Notes under the pieces: model-generated | Told to the model about the DNA's origin: nothing | Seen by the model: the letters and a program-made list of their open reading frames with translations, nothing else | Database searches by the model: none | Program-made: the position numbers and the translations under genes | Shown: one piece after another, positions 21,712 through 30,003 of the stretch | How positions within the stretch are numbered: position 1 is the stretch's first letter | Layout: each line of letters opens with the position of its first letter | NCBI GenBank assembly: GCA_027484105.1 | Contig: JAIXUG010000009.1 | Coordinates: forward strand, 1-59,410 | From: Comamonadaceae bacterium | Lineage (GTDB): Bacteria; Pseudomonadota; Gammaproteobacteria; Burkholderiales; Burkholderiaceae_C | Direction of reading: 5' to 3' | DNA: 59,410 nucleotides

Positions 21712-22524
21712 ATGACCATAAAAACAGGATTTCTGTCAGGTAAAAAGTTGCTGATCACCGGGGTGTTGTCAAACCGTTCCATCGCCTACGGCATCGCCAA
21801 GGCCTGTCACGCCCAAGGTGCAGAGCTGGCCTTCAGCTACGTGGGTGAACGCTTCAAGGACCGGATCACCGAGTTCGCGGCCGATTTCGACTCAAAATTG
21901 ATTTTTGATTGCGATGTGGGCAGCGACGAGCAGATCGAAAAATTGTTCACCGACCTGTCGGCCACATGGCCCAAGTTCGACGGTTTTGTGCACGCCATCG
22001 GCTACGCCCCACGCGAAGCCATTGCGGGTGACTTTTTGGATGGCTTGTCGCGCGAAGGCTTCAAGATCGCACACGACATCAGTGCCTACAGTTTCCCGGC
22101 CATGGCCAAAGCCGCATTGCCTTACCTGAACGACAAGGCCTCCGTGCTGACCTTGACGTACCTCGGCGCGATCCGCACTGTCCCCAACTACAACACCATG
22201 GGTCTGGCCAAAGCCAGTCTGGAGGCCTCGGTGCGCTACCTGGCCGAGTCCCTGGGCAGTCAAAACCGGGGCTTGCGCGCCAACGGCATCTCGGCCGGTC
22301 CGATCAAGACACTGGCCGCCAGCGGCATCAAGGGTTTCGGCAAGATCTTGTCGGTGGTGGCCGAAGCTTCGCCGATTCGCCGCAATGTGACCATTGAAGA
22401 CGTGGGCAACGTGGCCGCCTTCATGCTGAGCGATCTGGCAGCAGGTGTGACCGCAGAAATCACCTATGTGGACGGTGGCTTCAGCCAGGTTGTTGGGGGC
22501 ATTGCCGAGCCAGCGGCCATTTGA
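21712..22524 (+). CDS. fabI: enoyl-[acyl-carrier-protein] reductase (NADH)
   Basis: Reduces enoyl-ACP in the last step of each fatty-acid elongation cycle; the triclosan/isoniazid-type target. The 270-residue short-chain reductase has the nucleotide-binding segment [15 protein letters not shown] (about 17-31) and the active-site residues Y150, Y160 and K167 in [20 protein letters not shown], matching the Tyr-Tyr-Lys spacing of FabI. AGGAG sits 8 bases before ATG 21712, which decides the start. Its promoter must overlap the start of the divergent yejA. It stands alone on this strand, with the chr pair 70 bases downstream. Confidence 0.96.
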   Translation: MTIKTGFLSGKKLLITGVLSNRSIAYGIAKACHAQGAELAFSYVGERFKDRITEFAADFDSKLIFDCDVGSDEQIEKLFTDLSATWPKFDGFVHAIGYAPREAIAGDFLDGLSREGFKIAHDISAYSFPAMAKAALPYLNDKASVLTLTYLGAIRTVPNYNTMGLAKASLEASVRYLAESLGSQNRGLRANGISAGPIKTLAASGIKGFGKILSVVAEASPIRRNVTIEDVGNVAAFMLSDLAAGVTAEITYVDGGFSQVVGGIAEPAAI

Positions 22525-22594
22525 CACACCTGAACCGCCAGCCACTGGCTTGCATGTGACAGCTTGCAAATCGACCGAACAGCATAATTTGTCC

Positions 22595-23188
22595 ATGTCA
22601 GACACTGCGCCTCTCAACAAGCCAAGATCCAAAATGGATCTGTTTGTCTCTTTCACCGTGTTGGCGCTGCAAGGCTTTGGTGGGGTTCTGGCGGTGGTTC
22701 AGCGTGAGTTGGTCGAAAAAAAACGATGGATGACCCAGAGCCAGTTTGTGGAAGATTGGGCTGTAGCCCAGATCATGCCGGGTCCGAATGTGGTCAATTT
22801 TTGTTTGATCATTGGTGGTCGGCACTTTGGCTTGGGCGGCGCTTTGGCTTCCATGGCGGGGCTGCTGATCGCCCCTTTGGTCGTCGTCTTGGTGCTGGCT
22901 TCTGTTTTTGGTGGGGTGTCTGATGCGGCTTGGGCACAAGGTGCCTTGCGCGGCATGGGTGCCGTGGCGGCCGGTTTGATTGCAGCCACAGGCATCAAAC
23001 TGATTGGTGCCTTGAAAAAAAATCCCATGGGCATGGCCGTTTGTGTCCTGGTCATGGTGGCGACTTTTGTGGGCGTGAGCTTGTTGCGCTGGCCCTTGCT
23101 CTGGGTCTTGTTGGGCATTGGATCATTGTCATGTGCATGGGCCTATGCACAGTTGTCCCGTTTGGCTGTATCTGGGACGGGCTCATGA
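22595..23188 (+). CDS. chrA: chromate transporter family protein, first half-size unit
   Basis: Membrane protein of the CHR family, 197 residues, corresponding to one of the two homologous halves of full-length ChrA. The conserved QGFGGVLAVVQREL and the signature QIMPGPNVVNF (near 60-70) are present, followed by four to five hydrophobic segments. ATG 22595 gives a short hydrophilic N-terminus before the first helix. The stop overlaps the start of the second unit (ATGATG), so the two are made together, as in known short-chain CHR pairs. Chromate export is the family role; the actual anion is not proven. Confidence 0.9.
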   Translation: MSDTAPLNKPRSKMDLFVSFTVLALQGFGGVLAVVQRELVEKKRWMTQSQFVEDWAVAQIMPGPNVVNFCLIIGGRHFGLGGALASMAGLLIAPLVVVLVLASVFGGVSDAAWAQGALRGMGAVAAGLIAATGIKLIGALKKNPMGMAVCVLVMVATFVGVSLLRWPLLWVLLGIGSLSCAWAYAQLSRLAVSGTGS

Positions 23189-23787
23189 TGCTCAGTCTTC
23201 AATTGAGTGTCAGTGACTGGTTGTCTTTTTTCAACCACTTCTTGTCTTTGTCACTGTTGGCTGTGGGTGGGGCCATCATCACGGCGCCGGACATGCACCG
23301 TTTTCTGGTGGATCAAAATGAATGGCTGACTGAACAGCAGTTCAGCTCTTCCATTGCGTTGGCCCAAGCTTCACCCGGTCCGAATGTCTTGTTTGTGGCG
23401 GTGATGGGGTGGAATGTGGGCCTGAATGCTGGCGCAGGCTTGGGTGGGGGTTGGTTGAGTGTGGCTTTGTCAGCACTGGGCGTGTTGCTCAGTCTTTTGG
23501 GCATCATGCTGCCCTCTTCTGTTTTGACCTACACCACCACCCAATGGGCTCAGCGACACCGCGACAATCAGGGCATCAAGGCGTTCAAGTTGGGCATGGC
23601 GCCCGTGGTGATTGCCTTGCTGATGTCCACAGGCTGGCTTCTCACGGCCAGTCATGACCAACCCAGTCAAGACTGGCCTTTATGGCTTTTGACAGGGGTA
23701 TCGATGCTGCTGGTCTGGCGGACCCGCATCCACCTGTTGTGGCTCATTGGTGCCGGCGCACTGCTTGGCGCTGTGGGCTGGGTTTGA
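23185..23787 (+). CDS. chrA: chromate transporter family protein, second half-size unit
   Basis: Second CHR-family half protein, 200 residues from ATG 23185 (an alternative ATG is the next codon). It has SLLAVGGAIITAPDMHRFLV near the N-terminus, the paired signature QASPGPNVLF, and about five membrane segments. It overlaps the first unit by 4 bases; the two are expected to insert in opposite orientations and form one transporter. It converges with the lipoprotein gene 40 bases away; only a weak 5-bp hairpin is visible in that gap. Confidence 0.9.
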   Translation: MMLSLQLSVSDWLSFFNHFLSLSLLAVGGAIITAPDMHRFLVDQNEWLTEQQFSSSIALAQASPGPNVLFVAVMGWNVGLNAGAGLGGGWLSVALSALGVLLSLLGIMLPSSVLTYTTTQWAQRHRDNQGIKAFKLGMAPVVIALLMSTGWLLTASHDQPSQDWPLWLLTGVSMLLVWRTRIHLLWLIGAGALLGAVGWV

Positions 23788-23827
23788 AGCATCCAAGGCT
23801 TCAGCGCTCACCCCCAGTCCCTGGGCC

Positions 23828-24178
23828 TCAGCGCGGGCTTTCAAAGAACACCGTGTTCGAGTAATCACTGACCTCGAAGTAAACCTTCTTTTCGCCCGGA
23901 TCGACCTCGAAATTGAAGTTCTCATCGAGCACACCATAACCGTAGCGATAAGCACGTGGGACTTTGTCATCGGTGCCCAAAGCGGTGCTGACTTTGTCCA
24001 CTTTGATGAACCGGCGCACCAACTTGTCGCCCGCATAGACCTCCATGACACCGTTGGTCCCGGTCCAGTTCTGAATGCTGCGGCTGATTTTGTTTTGTTG
24101 TTCTTGCGTGCAAGCGGACAATAGGCTGGCCGCACCCAAGGTGAAGATCAGCCCGAAGCGCGTGATGTGGATGGTCAT
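23828..24178 (-). CDS. predicted lipoprotein of unknown function
   Basis: Protein of 116 residues. The N-terminus TRFGLIFTLGAASLLSAC is a lipoprotein signal peptide with the acylated cysteine at C23; T-Q-E at +2 to +4 suggests outer-membrane sorting rather than retention by aspartate. The mature part is short, mostly beta by appearance, with charged segments (KLVRRFIKVDKVS, DPGEKKVYFEVSD) and no family I recognise. GGGAG lies 7 bases before ATG 24178. It follows rlmB by 42 bases and may be co-transcribed with it. Confidence 0.8.
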   Translation of the reverse strand: MTIHITRFGLIFTLGAASLLSACTQEQQNKISRSIQNWTGTNGVMEVYAGDKLVRRFIKVDKVSTALGTDDKVPRAYRYGYGVLDENFNFEVDPGEKKVYFEVSDYSNTVFFESPR

Positions 24179-24220
24179 GGTGTGCTCCCTGATTGAATGG
24201 TTGTCTGTCTTGTTCTCATC

Positions 24221-24955
24221 TCAGCTGCGCTGGCGCAAGGCTTCGTAGAGGCAAACGCCACTGGCCACCGACACGTTCAGGCTTTCCACCGCGCCACGCA
24301 TGGGGATGCTGACCAGTTCATCGCAGTTCTTGCGCGTCAATTGGCGCATGCCCGCACCCTCTGCCCCCAGCACCAAGGCGGTGGGTACCTTCAAATCGGC
24401 TTGGTAAATGGTGCGTGGTGCATCGTCGCTGGTGCCCACGATCCAGATGTTGCGCTCCTTGAGTTCGCCCAAGGTGCGCGCCAAATTGGTGACCATGAAA
24501 TACGGCATGGTTTCAGCCGCACCACTGGCCACTTTGGCCACGGTGGCATTGATGCCTGCGGCATGGTCTTTGGGTGCGATGACCGCGTGAGCGCCCGCGC
24601 CATCGGCCACTCGCAAACAAGCGCCCAGGTTGTGCGGGTCGGTCACGCCGTCCAGCACCAAGAGCAAAGGCGGCCCCTGCACGGTGTCCAGCAGGTCGTC
24701 CAGAGAATGGTTTTGGGGGATCGGTTGGACCAAAGCCACCACCCCCTGATGTCCGTGTCCACCGGCCAGTTTGGCCAGGCGTTCTCCGTCCGATTCGACC
24801 ATGCGCATGCCCGCGTCACGGGCTTTGTCGATGAATTGGCGCATGCGGGCATCGCGCCGGCTGAGCTCGTAATGGATTTCAACGACAGATTGGGGGGCGA
24901 TCTTGAGGCGAACGCCCACGGCATGAAAGCCAAACAGCACTTTAGGAGATGACAT
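24221..24955 (-). CDS. rlmB: 23S rRNA 2'-O-ribose methyltransferase (guanosine 2251)
   Basis: SpoU/TrmH-family trefoil-knot methyltransferase of 244 residues that methylates G2251 of 23S rRNA. An N-terminal substrate-binding domain ([12 protein letters not shown]...) is followed by the three SpoU motifs: [27 protein letters not shown] and [18 protein letters not shown] 24955 matches the family N-terminus. It is 78 bases downstream of the LolD/YbbA-type ATPase gene on the same strand. The RlmB assignment over other SpoU members rests on length and the N-terminal domain. Confidence 0.92.
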   Translation of the reverse strand: MSSPKVLFGFHAVGVRLKIAPQSVVEIHYELSRRDARMRQFIDKARDAGMRMVESDGERLAKLAGGHGHQGVVALVQPIPQNHSLDDLLDTVQGPPLLLVLDGVTDPHNLGACLRVADGAGAHAVIAPKDHAAGINATVAKVASGAAETMPYFMVTNLARTLGELKERNIWIVGTSDDAPRTIYQADLKVPTALVLGAEGAGMRQLTRKNCDELVSIPMRGAVESLNVSVASGVCLYEALRQRS

Positions 24956-25033
24956 GCCCTGATTATCGTTGCTCCGAGCCGAACCTTGGCCATGCACCCG
25001 AGGCGCCACGCCAATGCCACAACAGATGCAGAC

Positions 25034-25717
25034 TCAGGCCGGGGATGGCTCCGACAAATGACCGGCCTGGATGAGCAACATGCGCTCGCACCGGGCCGCC
25101 AACTGGCGGTCGTGCGTGACCAAGACCAAGGTCGTGCCCTGCTCGCGGTTGAGCGCGAACATCAAGTCCATGATGGATTCCCCGGTGGCGTGGTCCAGGC
25201 TGCCAGTGGGTTCGTCGGCCAGCAGCACATCGGGCTGCACCACAAAGGCACGGGCCAGCGCCACGCGTTGTTGCTCACCGCCACTGAGCACTTTGGGCAG
25301 GTGTTTCAGGCGCTCGCCCAAGCCCACACGCTGCAGCATGGCCGTGGCGGTACTGCGGGCATCGGGGCGATCCACCAACTCCAGCGGCAACATGACGTTT
25401 TCAAGGGCCGTCAGATTGGGCATGAGCTGAAAACTCTGGAACACAAAACCCACATGTTGGGCCCGAACGGCCGCACGCTCGTCCTCGGACATGTCGAAGA
25501 GCGATTGCCCAGCCAGCAGCACCTGACCGGTGCTGGGTGTGTCCAATCCCGCCAGTATCGCCAGCAGTGTGCTTTTTCCCGAACCCGATGCACCGACAAT
25601 GGCGGCTGTTTCCCCGGCGTTCAATGAAAAATCGATATCGCGCAAAATGCGCAGTTCGCCACTGGCGTCTTGCACCGTTTTGGAGACCCCACGCACGGCA
25701 ATGATGGATTCAGGCAT
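25034..25717 (-). CDS. ABC transporter ATP-binding protein, YbbA/LolD type
   Basis: Cytoplasmic ATPase of 227 residues in the MacB/LolD/YbbA group that normally pairs with FtsX-like permeases. Walker A GASGSGKST is at 42-50, the signature LSGGEQQR at 144-151, LLADEPTGSLD near 163 and the H-loop VTHD near 199. AAAGG lies 7 bases before ATG 25717. In E. coli ybbA is divergent from tesA and followed by its permease ybbP; here the tesA neighbour is kept but the next gene is rlmB and no permease is in the window. The start codon shares CATG with tesA. Confidence 0.92.
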   Translation of the reverse strand: MPESIIAVRGVSKTVQDASGELRILRDIDFSLNAGETAAIVGASGSGKSTLLAILAGLDTPSTGQVLLAGQSLFDMSEDERAAVRAQHVGFVFQSFQLMPNLTALENVMLPLELVDRPDARSTATAMLQRVGLGERLKHLPKVLSGGEQQRVALARAFVVQPDVLLADEPTGSLDHATGESIMDLMFALNREQGTTLVLVTHDRQLAARCERMLLIQAGHLSEPSPA

Positions 25718-26366
25718 GCACAAACCTTTGTTAAGACGACGCCACTTTAACTGGACCTGGCTGGCCCTTGTCGGCTGGGGCCTTGTAACGCCTTGGGCGG
25801 CCGCCTCCGGACAACGCATATTGGTGGTGGGCGACTCGCTCAGCGCCGAATACGGCCTGGCCCGGGGGACAGGCTGGGTGGCCTTGCTGCAAAAACAACT
25901 GGCCACCGAAAAGCCGGGTGTGGAAGTGGTCAACGCCAGCATCAGCGGCGAAACCACCTCTGGCGGGCGCTCACGCATGGCCGCTTTGCTGAGCAAACAC
26001 CGGCCCACGCATGTGATCATTGAGCTGGGGGGCAACGATGCGTTGCGGGGCCTGCCCATGTCCATGACACAAGCCAACTTGCTGGACATGACGAAACAAG
26101 CCAAAGCGGCCAAAGCGCAAGTGCTGCTTTTGGGCATGCACATGCCGCCCAATTACGGCCCCGAGATGGCGCGCCAATTTGAAGCCGCTTATGCCCAAGT
26201 GGCCAAAAGCGAAAATGCTGCGCTGGTGCCCTTCTTTCTGAAAGGCGTTGGCGATGACCCCGAACCGCTCAAATGGTTCCAGGCCGACCGCATCCACCCC
26301 AATGAATCCGCGCAGCCGCGCATGCTGGCCAATGTCTGGCCTGCCCTGAAGAAACAACTGAAATGA
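25716..26366 (+). CDS. tesA: exported GDSL esterase, TesA/arylesterase family
   Basis: SGNH hydrolase of 216 residues, probably periplasmic, related to acyl-CoA thioesterase I/lysophospholipase L1. A basic N-terminus (RRRH) and hydrophobic stretch ending TPWAAASG form a signal peptide cut near residue 30. Catalytic S41 is in GDSLSAEYG, the oxyanion block GGND follows in HVIIELGGND, and the Asp/His pair is in ADRIHPNE. ATG 25716 lies inside the start codon of the divergent ATPase gene; a TTG at 25728 is an alternative. GGA sits 7 bases upstream, inside the other gene. The 3' end overlaps mnmH by 4 bases. Confidence 0.92.
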   Translation: MHKPLLRRRHFNWTWLALVGWGLVTPWAAASGQRILVVGDSLSAEYGLARGTGWVALLQKQLATEKPGVEVVNASISGETTSGGRSRMAALLSKHRPTHVIIELGGNDALRGLPMSMTQANLLDMTKQAKAAKAQVLLLGMHMPPNYGPEMARQFEAAYAQVAKSENAALVPFFLKGVGDDPEPLKWFQADRIHPNESAQPRMLANVWPALKKQLK

Positions 26367-27421
26367 GCGTTCACCTGATCTCGGCTGTTCAGGCCATGGC
26401 CCAACTGGACCAGTTTGACGCCATCGTGGATGCACGCTCAGAAGGCGAACACGCCGAAGACCATCTGCCCGGCGCATCGAACTGGCCCTCGCTGAACAAC
26501 GATGAGCGCATCCAAGTGGGGACCCTGTACAAACAGGTCAATCCTTTTGAGGCGCAGAAAGTGGGCGCCGCCTTGGTGGCCAAAAACATTGCCCGCCACA
26601 TTGAGTGTCATGTGATGGACAAACCCAAAAACTGGCATCCACTGGTGTACTGCTGGCGTGGTGGCAAACGCAGCAATTCATTGGCGCTGATCTTGGGACA
26701 AATCGGCTTCAAGGTCCACCTGATTGAAGGCGGCTACAAAGCCTTTCGCAAAGAGGTCATGGAGGACATCCCCCGCCAGGCGCAGCGTCTGCAATTTCGG
26801 GTGCTGTGTGGCCCCACGGGTTCGGGCAAAACGCGTTTGCTGCAGGCGCTGGCGCAAGAAGGCGCCCAAGTGCTGGACCTGGAGGCCATCGCTTGTCACC
26901 GCAGCTCCGTGCTGGGCTTGATTCCCGGGACGCCACAGCCTTCGCAAAAAGCCTTTGATACGCAGATTTGGGATGCTTTGCGCCGCTTCCATGCTGACCG
27001 CCCGGTGTTTGTCGAGGCGGAGAGCAAAAAAGTGGGCAACCTCGCGGTGCCAGAGGCCTTGATGTTGGCCATGCGGGCCAGCCCTTGTTGGCGAATGCAC
27101 TTGTCGCTGGAGCATCGGGTGGATTTGTTGCTGGAAGACTATGCCTTTTTCACCCAAGACCGTGACTTTTTTTCCGAGCGACTCGAACGCCTGTCGACCC
27201 TGCGCGGCAAAGCCGTGGTCAAAGGCTGGCAAGAGAGAATTGAGCGGGGTGAAATGCGCGAAGTGGTCGCTGAACTGCTGTCAGGCCACTACGACCCCGG
27301 CTACGAGGCGTCCACTGCAAACAACTTTGTGCATTACGCCACGGCCCCACGGATTTCGCCTGCCAGCCACCGCTTCGTGGACATGCAAGCGCTGGCGCGT
27401 GAATGCTTGCAAACCGCTTGA
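26363..27421 (+). CDS. mnmH: tRNA 2-selenouridine synthase
   Basis: Replaces sulfur of geranylated or thiolated U34 by selenium in tRNA wobble positions, using selenophosphate (formerly YbbB/SelU). The 352-residue protein has an N-terminal rhodanese domain with catalytic C97 in VYCWRGGKRS and a C-terminal P-loop domain with GPTGSGKT at 150-157. The VFVEAESKKVGNLAVPEAL motif is also typical. It overlaps the tesA stop by 4 bases, so the two are co-translated. The partner selD is not in this window. Confidence 0.94.
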   Translation: MSVHLISAVQAMAQLDQFDAIVDARSEGEHAEDHLPGASNWPSLNNDERIQVGTLYKQVNPFEAQKVGAALVAKNIARHIECHVMDKPKNWHPLVYCWRGGKRSNSLALILGQIGFKVHLIEGGYKAFRKEVMEDIPRQAQRLQFRVLCGPTGSGKTRLLQALAQEGAQVLDLEAIACHRSSVLGLIPGTPQPSQKAFDTQIWDALRRFHADRPVFVEAESKKVGNLAVPEALMLAMRASPCWRMHLSLEHRVDLLLEDYAFFTQDRDFFSERLERLSTLRGKAVVKGWQERIERGEMREVVAELLSGHYDPGYEASTANNFVHYATAPRISPASHRFVDMQALARECLQTA

Positions 27422-27477
27422 AGGGCATTGAAGCCCCCACCATGGACAAGCGTCAGGGGTTTGACGGGCCCTGGGCC

Positions 27478-27678
27478 TTACCCATTGGCAGGGCCGGGTG
27501 AATGCGCCTCGCCAGAAGCCGCTTGTCCGGCCCCATCCTGATCGACATCAGGCTCGGCGCCATCTTCAGGCAGCAAGCCCGATTTACGGTCGGCCTTGGC
27601 TTTGAGTTTGTCTTCTTTTTTGCGTTTCTTGGCCAGTTCTTTCTGGCGTTTCTCGAATCCGTAGTTGGGTGTGGCCAA
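27478..27678 (-). CDS. small basic protein of unknown function, TTG start
   Basis: Protein of 66 residues starting M(TTG)ATPNYGFEKRQKELAKKRKK. The first half is strongly basic and probably helical; the second half is acidic and Gly/Ala-rich. Similar short proteins with an xxNYxFEKRQxELAKK start occur beside other genes in Burkholderiales; the function is unknown. The start is decided by AAAGGAGC (27683-27690 on the plus strand, reversed) 5-6 bases before TTG 27678, just after the DUF2189 gene stop. Longer in-frame starts would lie inside that gene. Converges with mnmH. Confidence 0.75.
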   Translation of the reverse strand: MATPNYGFEKRQKELAKKRKKEDKLKAKADRKSGLLPEDGAEPDVDQDGAGQAASGEAHSPGPANG

Positions 27679-27688
27679 GATGGCTCCT

Positions 27689-28570
27689 TTAATGGGTGCT
27701 GCCCAATGTAACAGCTTCTTGCGGGGCTTCATTCCACGCCACACAGCCGCGGTACGCATGCCAGCTGGCGTGTCCCAACCAAGGTCCCACGACAATGATG
27801 CCCAAGGCCCATGGCCACAAAGCGGCCAGTACCAACACACTGAGCAGCAGACCCCACAGCAGCAGCACTGCGGGGTGTGTAAAAACCACCCGCATGCTGG
27901 TCAACACGGCAGAAACCGCATCGGTGTCGCGGTCCAGAATCATGGGAATCGACACCACCGACAAGCCGTAAACCAAGGCCGCAAACACACCGCCCACGGC
28001 CAGATAGACCAAGAGGAACTCGATGTTTTGCGGGTTGAACACCGCCTCGATCACGCCCGTGGTCGAAGGCATGCCCGTGTTGAAAAACACCGCAAAAACC
28101 ACCAATGACGCCCTGCCCCACAGCAACTCCAACACCATCAGCACCAACACCAACATGGCCATGCTGCCGATGTGTTGGTCCCAGCACATCAAGGATGAGG
28201 CCATGTCAGGCACCTCGCCCTGCTCGCGTTTGCGGCTAACCTCGTACAAGCCCATGGCCAGAAACGGCCCCACCAGCAAACATCCAGAGACCATCGACAA
28301 GGTGTATTCGGGCTTGTGCTGGAAAACCAAGGCCAGCACCTGCGCCATGCCCCAAAAGCACAGGCCATAAAAGAGGGCGATGCCCGGGTGCTTCAACAGG
28401 TCTTGCCCACCCCGTGCCAGCCAGCTGAATGGCGCTGCCAAAGTCAAAGGCCGCATCAAGGACTGCGGTCCTTGCGGCGCGGGCGGCACATAGGGCGTCG
28501 CCATGGTGGGCAAATCGACGTTGTCAGATGCCGCTTTGGCAATGGGTTTGACATCAGAGGGCATGACCAT
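27689..28570 (-). CDS. DUF2189-like integral membrane protein
   Basis: Inner-membrane protein of 293 residues with about six hydrophobic segments after a hydrophilic N-terminus of about 45 residues. It resembles the DUF2189/BPSS1780 group of beta- and alphaproteobacteria: LTLAAPFSWLARGGQDLLKHPGIALFYGLC near the first helix, then a cytoplasmic loop with SRKREQGE and a DRDTDAVSAVLTSMRVVFTHP loop. Function unknown. Two ATG codons (28570 and 28564) can start it; neither has a clear ribosome-binding site. It is followed at once by the small basic protein gene. Confidence 0.85.
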   Translation of the reverse strand: MVMPSDVKPIAKAASDNVDLPTMATPYVPPAPQGPQSLMRPLTLAAPFSWLARGGQDLLKHPGIALFYGLCFWGMAQVLALVFQHKPEYTLSMVSGCLLVGPFLAMGLYEVSRKREQGEVPDMASSLMCWDQHIGSMAMLVLVLMVLELLWGRASLVVFAVFFNTGMPSTTGVIEAVFNPQNIEFLLVYLAVGGVFAALVYGLSVVSIPMILDRDTDAVSAVLTSMRVVFTHPAVLLLWGLLLSVLVLAALWPWALGIIVVGPWLGHASWHAYRGCVAWNEAPQEAVTLGSTH

Positions 28571-28687
28571 CCAGAGAGCAGTGAGAGGTTCAGCTTACCC
28601 CCGCTGCAGCAGATTGAACAGTCAGGAAAACACCTCAACTGAAAAGACGGTCAAGTGCAAGCCCGACCGATGGCGGCAAGCCACCGT

Positions 28688-29932
28688 TCAAAGCACAGGC
28701 AGGTGAGCTTGAAGAGATTGATTCAAGTCAAGAATCAAGTCGTCGGCGGACTCCAGGCCCGTCGAAAACCGCACCAAGGTACCGCGTTTCAAGTGGGCAG
28801 GCCAGCCCCGGCGCATCGCGCCCAAGTCATAAGGGACAACAAGGCTGACCGGACCTCCCCAGCTGTAGCCAATCTTGAAAAGCTTCAAGTGGTCACAAAA
28901 CGCATCCACTTGGGCTTGGCTGTAGCGTGCATCGATCATCACACTGAACAAACCCGCAGCCAAGCCTGTGCCCGGTGTGCGCTCGCACACCGAACGCCAA
29001 TGCACATGCCCTGGCGAGCCTTCAAATGCTGGATGCAAGAGCTGTGCGCATTGCGGCTGAGCCTGCCACCAAGCGGCCAAGGCCCGTGCAGTCTGATCGT
29101 GGGCCTTGTAGCGCAACGCAATGCTGGGCAAAGAACGCAAAACCGTTTCCGCATCGTTGGCAGCAACACCCAAGCCCAGTCGCATGTGGCAAAGCTTGAT
29201 GGTCATATGGAGGCCAGGGTCGTGGGTGATGATGCTGCCCATCAGCACATCGCCACCGCCACTGGGGTATTTGGTCAGCGCATGGGCGCTGATGTCCACG
29301 GCCAAACTGCCCCGCTCACCCGGGGCCGGCGCATCGCCCAGCAGATCAAAAGGCTTGAAGGCCAAGCCTGCGCCCCAGGTGTTGTCCAGCGCGCAGACCA
29401 CGCCTCGAGCCTGGCACACGCGCACCATCTCGGCCAGATCCGGAAACTCCATGCTGACCGATCCCGGGGCTTCCAACCAAACCAGGCGTGTGCTTGGGCT
29501 GATCTTGCTGGCCAGGTCTTGCGGACTCATCGGGTCGTACAACTGGTGTGTGATGCCGTATTGGCGCAACTCACCTTCGGCCAGTGCTTTGTTGGGGCCA
29601 TAGGCATTGTCGGGCAGCAAAACTTCATCGCCACTGTGCAATACCGCCAAGGCCACGGTGGCCAATGCGGCCAGGCCACTGGGCACCAGAACGCACTGCG
29701 CCCCCCCTTCAAGGCTGCTCAGACGCTCTTCCAGCGAGTAGGTCGTGGGTGTGCCGTGCAAACCATAGGTGTAGGCCGATTTGTCTTTCCACTCCCGCTG
29801 GCGCATGTCGGCCACCGTGGGAAAGTACACCGTGGAGGCCTTGAACACGCCGAGTTGTGGGGCTGCAAAACCGTCTGGCGGTGTGTAGGGGTGGTGGATC
29901 AGGGAGGTGATGTCACGTTGTGTAGAGCTCAT
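28688..29932 (-). CDS. metC: cystathionine beta-lyase or related Cys/Met metabolism PLP enzyme
   Basis: PLP-dependent enzyme of 414 residues in the Cys/Met metabolism family (cystathionine beta- or gamma-lyase, synthase). The cofactor lysine is K221 in SAHALTKYPSGGGDVLMG. The PSGLAAL phosphate loop is at about 84-90, and YTYGLHGTPTTYSLEER carries the family Tyr. The HALTKYPSGG context favours a MetC-type beta-lyase that makes homocysteine for methionine synthesis. It follows gpt by 71 bases containing a terminator, so it should have its own promoter or depend on read-through. Confidence 0.88.
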   Translation of the reverse strand: MSSTQRDITSLIHHPYTPPDGFAAPQLGVFKASTVYFPTVADMRQREWKDKSAYTYGLHGTPTTYSLEERLSSLEGGAQCVLVPSGLAALATVALAVLHSGDEVLLPDNAYGPNKALAEGELRQYGITHQLYDPMSPQDLASKISPSTRLVWLEAPGSVSMEFPDLAEMVRVCQARGVVCALDNTWGAGLAFKPFDLLGDAPAPGERGSLAVDISAHALTKYPSGGGDVLMGSIITHDPGLHMTIKLCHMRLGLGVAANDAETVLRSLPSIALRYKAHDQTARALAAWWQAQPQCAQLLHPAFEGSPGHVHWRSVCERTPGTGLAAGLFSVMIDARYSQAQVDAFCDHLKLFKIGYSWGGPVSLVVPYDLGAMRRGWPAHLKRGTLVRFSTGLESADDLILDLNQSLQAHLPVL

Positions 29933-29947
29933 GACGACATCCTAATG

Positions 29948-29975
29948 CAAACGGCCTCCCGAAGGAGGCCGTTTG
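29948..29975 (-). terminator. intrinsic terminator after gpt with a UUCG loop
   Basis: A perfect 12-bp stem (29948-29959 with 29964-29975) closes a TTCG tetraloop on the minus strand, flanked by C and G as in the very stable C(UUCG)G loop. It lies 28 bases after the gpt stop. The T run is only three, but the stem is strong. Confidence 0.75.
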
Positions 29976-30003
29976 TGGCTGAAAAAACGTGTCAGTCCAG
30001 CGT

